A stretch of DNA of 11,245 nt from Candidatus Levyibacteriota bacterium (lineage in GTDB: Bacteria > Patescibacteriota > Microgenomatia > Levybacterales > UBA12049): positions 1 through 11,245 of the forward strand of contig JAGOUP010000012.1 of the NCBI GenBank assembly GCA_018061205.1, written 5' to 3'. The number at the start of each line of letters is the position of its first letter. The first letter of the stretch is position 1. The notes under the pieces were generated by a model. That model did not search any database. It worked only from the letters and a program-made list of their open reading frames with translations, and was not told where the DNA came from. Below, piece by piece: positions 1-4,769 of the stretch. A program made the position numbers and the translations under genes.

Positions 1-501
1 GCTATGTATATAGGATACTCATGGGATATCTTTACGATAAAAGCTATCAATCCAGAGCTTCGCTTTCAAGTATCACCTATTCCTCATTTGCCCCTTGGGA
101 GAGAAAGCACAATTGCCAGTTATTGGGTAGAGGGAGTATCTCCAAAAACAAAGCATCAAAAAGAAGCAATGCTTTTTATGAATTATATTACCAAAAAGTC
201 GACACTTGAAAAAATGTTCTCTGAAGCATCAAAAACACGTCCTTTTGGTGAGCTCTATCCACGTGTCGATATGGCAGAAAGTTTGAAAGATAATCCTTTG
301 ATTTATCCGTTTGTTCAGCAAGGAGAAAACGCAACTTCATCATTTTTCGCCAGCGATACATATGACAATGGGTTGAATGAAAAAGCAAATACCTACTTAG
401 GAAATGCTGTCAAAGCAATTCTGAAGAACACTTCCGCTGAAAGTGCATTGGAAACGCTTTCTGCAGGTGTATCTCAGGTATTGGAACAATATGGACAGTA
501 A
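1..501 (+). CDS. ABC transporter extracellular solute-binding protein, C-terminal part
   Basis: The 5' end is cut by the window edge; the frame is open from base 1 and the first ATG at base 4 is probably internal. The 166 visible residues resemble the C-terminal lobe of family 1 solute-binding proteins, the lipid-anchored or periplasmic receptors that deliver sugars or other small solutes to an ABC permease. Supporting features are a tract near the start (IGYSWDI, then a 'P-L-P' strand), an aromatic stretch SYWVEGVSPKTKHQKEA typical of the 'W.vs..sk...aA..F..yl' region, and a helical tail in which AVKAILKNTSAESALETL matches the usual last helices. The signal peptide and lipobox would lie upstream and cannot be checked. 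The substrate cannot be inferred. The gene is followed directly by a nucleotidyltransferase-fold gene whose likely starts lie within or one base after this stop codon. Family assignment is by general resemblance, so moderately confident. Confidence 0.6.
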   Translation, partial: AMYIGYSWDIFTIKAINPELRFQVSPIPHLPLGRESTIASYWVEGVSPKTKHQKEAMLFMNYITKKSTLEKMFSEASKTRPFGELYPRVDMAESLKDNPLIYPFVQQGENATSSFFASDTYDNGLNEKANTYLGNAVKAILKNTSAESALETLSAGVSQVLEQYGQ

Positions 502-1363
502 AATGGCCATAAGGAGAACACTCCTCTATAGTGATATTTTTGACTATCCATTAACGCTTGATGAGCTCTATACATTTTTACTCACAGAGAATCACTATAC
601 AAAATCTGATGTAGAAAAGACCCTCAGATGTTTACCGGATGTTATAAAAACGAAAAACTATTATACGTTGAAAAAAAGAGAACATCTGTCATTTCTTCGA
701 GAACAAAAACGACAGCTAAATGAGCAAAAGATACAAAAAGCAAAAGACATCATAAAAAAAATTTCTTTTATTCCCACAATACTATTTATCGGTATAAGTG
801 GAAGTGTTGCTATGCACAATGCTAAAAAAGATGATGATATTGATTTTTTTGTTATAACAAAAAAAGATACGATATGGATGAGTAGATTACTCCTGATTGT
901 TTTTTTATTATTTTTTGGTATGCTGCGAACAAGACTTACAAAAAAACTTTCTAATACAATATGTTTAAATATGCTTATTGATGAGACTGCTCTTTCTTTC
1001 CCAAAGGAAAGACAAGATTTATATACTGCTCATGAGATTGTACAATTGATGCCAATTCTGGAAAGAAATGAAATATATATGAGATTTTTACAAAAGAATA
1101 AGTGGATACTAACATATATGCCTTACTCTTTAACTGAAAAGAAAAAGATACTTTCTCTGAAGACAAAATTTTTAGGTCAAGTCGCAGCACGGTGTCTCTC
1201 TTTTTCTCTTTTTGAGTTCTTTGCAAAGAAAATCCAAACGTTTTATATGCATACACATATAACCAACGAAACAATTAGTACAAATTTTTTAGCATTTCAT
1301 CCTATGGATTATCGGGAGAGGACACTCATATTATATGAAAAAAAAATAAAAAAATATGTATAA
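491..1363 (+). CDS. nucleotidyltransferase-fold protein of unknown function
   Basis: About 290 residues with no assigned function. Residues 5-70 look like a small winged-helix-like segment (RRTLLYSDIFDYPLTLDEL, then 'YYTLKKREHLSFLREQK'). Residues 98-123 carry a nucleotidyltransferase signature: a glycine-serine pair (ISGSVAMHN, G104-S105) followed about ten residues later by D116-I-D118 in DDDIDFFVIT, the arrangement that binds two metals in the Pol beta fold. A hydrophobic helix (LLLIVFLLFFGML, 133-145), a conserved-looking NTICLNMLID segment and an AHEIVQLMPI helix follow. I recall similar proteins being frequent in CPR genomes. The start is uncertain: ATG 491 overlaps the previous stop by 11 bases, ATG 503 lies one base after it, and ATG 443 would give a 59-base overlap. 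None has a Shine-Dalgarno. The end overlaps the next gene by 8 bases, suggesting translational coupling. It could be a nucleotidyltransferase for a small molecule, RNA or protein; the substrate is unknown. Confidence 0.65.
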   Translation: MDSKMAIRRTLLYSDIFDYPLTLDELYTFLLTENHYTKSDVEKTLRCLPDVIKTKNYYTLKKREHLSFLREQKRQLNEQKIQKAKDIIKKISFIPTILFIGISGSVAMHNAKKDDDIDFFVITKKDTIWMSRLLLIVFLLFFGMLRTRLTKKLSNTICLNMLIDETALSFPKERQDLYTAHEIVQLMPILERNEIYMRFLQKNKWILTYMPYSLTEKKKILSLKTKFLGQVAARCLSFSLFEFFAKKIQTFYMHTHITNETISTNFLAFHPMDYRERTLILYEKKIKKYV

Positions 1364-2366
1364 GTATACGTATGTTGTTTGTGGGGGAACATTTGATCAA
1401 TTGCATGCGGGACATAAAGCTTTTTTGTCAGCGCAATTAGCGCTGAGTAAAAATGTATTAGTTGGGGTAACTAGTGATAGGTATATAACAGCGCAAAAAG
1501 CACAAAAAGGGGTTGCATCATTTCCTCACAGAGTTGCTGCATTGAAAGCATTTTTAGCCCATGAAAATGCATCGGATAGAGTGACAATAGAACCGATTGA
1601 TACATCTTCTATTCCAACCAAATGGGATACCTATCCAATTGAAGCAATTTTTGTTACAGAAGATACCAGGGTTGGTGCACAGTCTATCAATAGACAACGA
1701 GAAGAAAAAGGACAGTTGCCTCTTCCTATTGTCATAGTGCCACATATTCTCGGTAACGATGGGAAAACTATTACATCTTCTCGTATTCGAATGGGAGAGA
1801 TGGATAAGGAGGGGGCTATGTACCTAAATCCATCGTGGTTGCGGCATTCCCTTGTTTTACCAATTGAGCTTCGGCAGCAGTTACAAAAACCATTTGGACA
1901 GGTATTTAAAAATATAGAGGAATGGTTAGAGGGAAAAAATATAGCAGCAAAAACAGTGGTTAGTATTGGCGATGAGGTAAGCGAGCATTTATTTCAACGG
2001 CAATTTGGGCAAAAAGTTGCAGTTGTGGATTTATTTGTTCAACGTCAGAAGAAATATGTCGTGCTTTCTGATCATGCTTTGCGTGGAGATGAGCATGTGT
2101 TATCTGTTAAAAATCCCTCGGGTAGTATTACTTCAGCACTATTTATTGCTGCACAAGAGAGTCTTTTTACAGAAGGGAATTATATACTCTCTATAGAGGG
2201 TGAAGAGGATTTAGCTGTCTTACCATTTGTTCTTTTGGCACCACTCAATTTTTATATTGTGTATGGACAACCACATGAAGGAATTGTTGTTATTTCTGTC
2301 ACAGAAGAAGTCAAAAAACAAGCACAAAAAATGGTGGAAAAATTTACAATTTTAGCCTCAAAATGA
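1356..2366 (+). CDS. bifunctional archaeal-type phosphopantetheine adenylyltransferase / GTP-dependent dephospho-CoA kinase (DUF359)
   Basis: This protein of 336 residues appears to catalyse the last two steps of coenzyme A synthesis. Residues 4-155 are a cytidylyltransferase-fold domain: the nucleotide-binding motif GGTFDQLHAGH (10-20, with H17 and H20 as the HxGH pair) and TSSRIRMGEMDKEG (140-153), which resembles archaeal/eukaryal rather than standard bacterial CoaD. It should join 4'-phosphopantetheine to AMP from ATP. Residues 165-330 match DUF359, shown in archaea to be a GTP-dependent dephospho-CoA kinase: LPIELRQQLQKPFG (168-181), SIGDEVSEHL (203-212), VVDLFVQR (223-230), VKNPSGSIT (251-259), GEEDLAVLP (282-290) and YGQPHEGIVV (303-312). 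Most bacteria use the unrelated ATP-dependent CoaE instead. The gene overlaps the upstream gene by 8 bases and has no Shine-Dalgarno, so it may depend on coupled translation. It ends with TGA. Domain calls are confident; activity of both halves is inferred. Confidence 0.85.
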   Translation: MYKYTYVVCGGTFDQLHAGHKAFLSAQLALSKNVLVGVTSDRYITAQKAQKGVASFPHRVAALKAFLAHENASDRVTIEPIDTSSIPTKWDTYPIEAIFVTEDTRVGAQSINRQREEKGQLPLPIVIVPHILGNDGKTITSSRIRMGEMDKEGAMYLNPSWLRHSLVLPIELRQQLQKPFGQVFKNIEEWLEGKNIAAKTVVSIGDEVSEHLFQRQFGQKVAVVDLFVQRQKKYVVLSDHALRGDEHVLSVKNPSGSITSALFIAAQESLFTEGNYILSIEGEEDLAVLPFVLLAPLNFYIVYGQPHEGIVVISVTEEVKKQAQKMVEKFTILASK

Positions 2367-2397
2367 TTGACTATGGGACTGGATGTACTAGAGGTCA

Positions 2398-2426
2398 TTG
2401 ACATTGCTGATTGTATGCTATATATT
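2398..2426 (+). promoter_or_regulatory. sigma-70 type promoter for greA-acs
   Basis: A perfect -35 hexamer TTGACA (2398-2403), a 17-base spacer and TATATT (2421-2426) form a near-consensus vegetative promoter. Transcription should start near 2433, leaving a leader of about 60 bases before the greA ATG at 2494. That leader contains a terminator-like hairpin. Confidence 0.75.
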
Positions 2427-2452
2427 CACTTTGGCTTAGAAATAAAAGCCTC

Positions 2453-2483
2453 CCCTCAGTGTTTTACATGAGGGAATTTTTTT
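2453..2483 (+). terminator. intrinsic terminator-like hairpin in the greA leader (possible attenuator)
   Basis: CCCTCA (2453-2458) pairs with TGAGGG (2469-2474). The ten bases between them can extend the stem by TGT/ACA around a TTT loop, with one bulged G at 2459. After AA comes a run of seven T (2477-2483), followed by eight A. This is the form of a Rho-independent terminator. It lies downstream of the promoter at 2398-2426 and only 10 bases before the greA start, so transcripts from that promoter must pass it. It would also stop read-through from the upstream CoA gene. Whether it acts mainly as a boundary or as an attenuator of greA cannot be told from sequence. Confidence 0.7.
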
Positions 2484-2493
2484 AAAAAAAACT

Positions 2494-2964
2494 ATGCAAA
2501 GTAAAAAAATATTTTTGACAAAAGAAGGACTAGAAGAGCTTAAAAAAGAACATGCTGCATTAACCAAAGTCAGACGTCCTGAGGTAGTACTTCGTTTGAC
2601 ACAAGCCAGAGACATGGGTGATCTTTCAGAAAATGCAGAATACACAGCTGCTAGAGAAGAACTATCTTTTGTCGATGGACGTATTGATGAGTTGGAAGAA
2701 CTCCTCAAGCAAGTAACATTGATTGAAGAAGAAACAACAAAAAGCGGTAGTGCTATACAACTTGGTTCAAGTGTCACATTGCACCATAATGATAAAAAAG
2801 AAAATTATACGTTGGTTGGTGAATGGGAAGCAGACCCGATGGCTAAAAAAATATCTCATGAATCGCCACTGGGGAAAGCACTGATTGGTAAAAAAGAAGG
2901 AGAAAAAATTGAAGTTAGTGCTCCTGCGGGTAAAATAACCTATACTATTGTTTCAGTTCAATAG
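2494..2964 (+). CDS. greA: transcription elongation factor GreA
   Basis: A full-length GreA of 156 residues, close to the usual 158. It enters the secondary channel of RNA polymerase and stimulates cleavage of the 3' end of backtracked RNA. Residues 1-75 form the antiparallel coiled coil; its tip carries MGDLSENAEYTAA, with the two acidic residues D43 and E46 that hold the catalytic magnesium. Residues 80-156 are the FKBP-like C-terminal domain, ending in the family pattern SPLGKALIGKKEGEKIEVSAPAGKITY. The ATG follows a T-tract and A-tract and has no Shine-Dalgarno. The gene has its own near-consensus promoter and a hairpin in the leader. Acetyl-CoA synthetase starts 5 bases after its stop, so the two are probably cotranscribed. 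Confidence 0.97.
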   Translation: MQSKKIFLTKEGLEELKKEHAALTKVRRPEVVLRLTQARDMGDLSENAEYTAAREELSFVDGRIDELEELLKQVTLIEEETTKSGSAIQLGSSVTLHHNDKKENYTLVGEWEADPMAKKISHESPLGKALIGKKEGEKIEVSAPAGKITYTIVSVQ

Positions 2965-2969
2965 CACTC

Positions 2970-4709
2970 ATGGATACGATTCATAAAGACACAGATAGTT
3001 TTGCTAAAAGACCAAATCTTCTGGATGAGAAAGCATATTCTTCAGTAACACTGCAACAGACGTTTGAAAAAGAAATAGATTTTTTTGCTGATGGCAGTAT
3101 CAATGTTGCATACAATGTTATCGATCGACACGTAAAGAAGGGAAAAGGAGAAAAAATAGCATTATTTTTTGAAGGAGCTACTGGTGAAAAGGAAACATAT
3201 ACCTACGCACAACTACAAGATCTCACAAATCAATTTGCGAATGTGTTACAAGCCAATGGTATTAAAAAAGGAGATCGGGTTTTTGTGTTCTTACCAACCA
3301 TACCACAACGCTACATCGCATTTTTAGGAATTTTGAAAATTGGAGCAGTAGTGGGAACGATGTTTTCTGCATTTCAAGAAATGGCTCTTTTGGATAGATT
3401 ATCAGACAGTCAGGCATGTATGGTGATAACAACTGCTGTATTATACCCTCGAATTGAGAAGATATGGAAGGACTTACCGCTCTTGACTCAGGTGATGATC
3501 GTTGAAAAAGGATCGGTTGCACAGCCCAAAGGAGATAATCTCATATACTACGAAAAAGAAATGGAAAAAGCATCAACAACCTTTCACATGGCACATATGC
3601 AAAAAGATGATTTGTCTTATATGTTATATACGTCAGGCACTACGGGGAAGCCAAAAGGTGTTGTGCATGCTCATTATGATATTTTGCATGCGATAGCAAC
3701 GACAAAGTATGTATTAGATATCCATGATGATGATATCTATTGGTGCACTGCTGATTCAGGATGGGTAACAGGAGTTGTCTATGGCATTTTAGGTATTTTT
3801 GGATTGGGGGGAACAGCGGTTATTTTTGAAGGAAGATTTTCACCCGAAAATTGGTACACGATTTTACAGGAGTATAACGTAACGGTGTGGTATACGGCTC
3901 CGACAGCTATTCGTATGCTGATGGGTTCAAAAGTAACACCAAAGGATTATGACTTATCAAACTTGCGATTTTTGGCTAGTGTTGGAGAACCATTAAATCC
4001 CGAAGCAATTTGGTGGGGTTTAGAAGCATTTGGTTTAGCATTCCATGATACGTGGTGGCAAACAGAACTAGGGGGTATTTGTATCACTAATTTTGCGTTT
4101 ATGGATATAAAGCCTGGCTCTATGGGAAAGCCATTCCCTGGAGTCGTGGCAGCTATTGTTGATGAGAATGGAAAAGAACTACCTGGTGGAAAAGAAGGAA
4201 ATCTTGCTATTAAACCAGAAAGTATTTCGTCTTTGATGAAACAAATTTGGGGGAATAAAGAAAAGTACGATTCGTATTTTTCACATGGGTGGTATCTCTC
4301 AGGTGACCGTGCTTATAAAGACAAAGATGGATATTTTTGGTTTGTTGGGAGAGCTGATGATGTCATCAATACGTCAGGTGAACGTGTGGGTCCTTTTGAA
4401 GTAGAGAGTGCATTAGTTGAGTATCCGGATATTATTGAAGCAGGGGTGATTGGAAAGCCTGATTCTGTTCGAGGAGAAATTATCAAAGCATTTATTGTGG
4501 TAAAACCAGGAGTCGCACAAACAGATGAGCTAAAAGAGAAAATCATGATATTTGTCAAAAAGCATTTAGCAGGACATGCATATCCGAGAGAAATTGCATT
4601 TATAGAGAAATTACCGAAGACGAGATCAGGGAAAATTATGCGAAGAGTACTAAAAGCTCATGAGTTGGGATTGCCAGAAGGTGATACCTCAACGCTCGAA
4701 GATTATTAG
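2970..4709 (+). CDS. acsA: acetyl-CoA synthetase, AMP-forming
   Basis: This cytoplasmic ANL-superfamily ligase makes acetyl-CoA, AMP and pyrophosphate from acetate, ATP and CoA. At 579 residues it has the size of the short Bacillus AcsA type rather than the roughly 650-residue enterobacterial Acs. Visible motifs are the phosphate-binding loop TSGTTGKPKG (221-230), DSGWVTGVVYGI (262-273), the A5 motif DTWWQTELGG (360-369, with W362/W363 suggesting a small acyl pocket), WYLSGDRAYKDKDGYFWF (441-458), the hinge region GRADDVINTSGERVGP (460-475) and the C-terminal PKTRSGKIMRR, whose K555 is the adenylation-step lysine that protein acetylases modify in other Acs enzymes. The tail GDTSTLED is also typical of Acs. 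The residue after the A5 glutamate is Leu where Thr is usual in the Acs sequences I know. The ATG lies 5 bases after greA with no Shine-Dalgarno. Propionate or another short acid remains possible as substrate. Confidence 0.92.
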   Translation: MDTIHKDTDSFAKRPNLLDEKAYSSVTLQQTFEKEIDFFADGSINVAYNVIDRHVKKGKGEKIALFFEGATGEKETYTYAQLQDLTNQFANVLQANGIKKGDRVFVFLPTIPQRYIAFLGILKIGAVVGTMFSAFQEMALLDRLSDSQACMVITTAVLYPRIEKIWKDLPLLTQVMIVEKGSVAQPKGDNLIYYEKEMEKASTTFHMAHMQKDDLSYMLYTSGTTGKPKGVVHAHYDILHAIATTKYVLDIHDDDIYWCTADSGWVTGVVYGILGIFGLGGTAVIFEGRFSPENWYTILQEYNVTVWYTAPTAIRMLMGSKVTPKDYDLSNLRFLASVGEPLNPEAIWWGLEAFGLAFHDTWWQTELGGICITNFAFMDIKPGSMGKPFPGVVAAIVDENGKELPGGKEGNLAIKPESISSLMKQIWGNKEKYDSYFSHGWYLSGDRAYKDKDGYFWFVGRADDVINTSGERVGPFEVESALVEYPDIIEAGVIGKPDSVRGEIIKAFIVVKPGVAQTDELKEKIMIFVKKHLAGHAYPREIAFIEKLPKTRSGKIMRRVLKAHELGLPEGDTSTLEDY

Positions 4710-4715
4710 TTTAGA

Positions 4716-4744
4716 TTGACGTTTTAGTTAAGATATCGTATCAT
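4716..4744 (+). promoter_or_regulatory. sigma-70 type promoter for the phosphoketolase gene
   Basis: TTGACG (4716-4721), a 17-base spacer and TATCAT (4739-4744), each one base from consensus, fill the 60-base gap after the acetyl-CoA synthetase gene. A start near 4751 would leave a leader of about 19 bases before the ATG at 4770, with no Shine-Dalgarno in it. No terminator is visible in this gap, so read-through from greA-acs is also likely. Confidence 0.6.
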
Positions 4745-4769
4745 TTCCTCACGAGTTTTTTGACTATCT

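Noticed and set aside
188..388. Minus-strand open frames, here and opposite most of the genes
   Set aside because: They lie opposite well-supported genes, show no protein-like motifs and have no promoters; they are by-products of the coding strand.
443..490. ATG 443 as the start of the nucleotidyltransferase-fold gene
   Set aside because: It would overlap the solute-binding protein by 59 bases and add 16 residues that resemble nothing in the family. Starts at 491 or 503 fit the compact layout.
1348..1357. A -1 ribosomal frameshift on A-AAA-AAA into the CoA enzyme
   Set aside because: A -1 shift leads to the wrong frame; the CoA enzyme is in the +1 frame relative to the upstream gene, so the heptamer does not serve this purpose.
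2373..2471. A 32-codon reading frame between the CoA enzyme and greA
   Set aside because: It spans the greA promoter and the 5' arm of the hairpin, has no start signal, and its composition looks random. The promoter there would not transcribe its start.
2468..2485. A five-codon leader peptide (MREFF) inside the greA leader hairpin
   Set aside because: Its ATG lies in the 3' arm of the stem with no ribosome site and no codon bias that would explain attenuation by translation.
4729..4739. Small inverted repeat around GATATCGTATC before the phosphoketolase gene
   Set aside because: Only four pairs and no T-tract; it lies in the promoter spacer and is best explained by chance.
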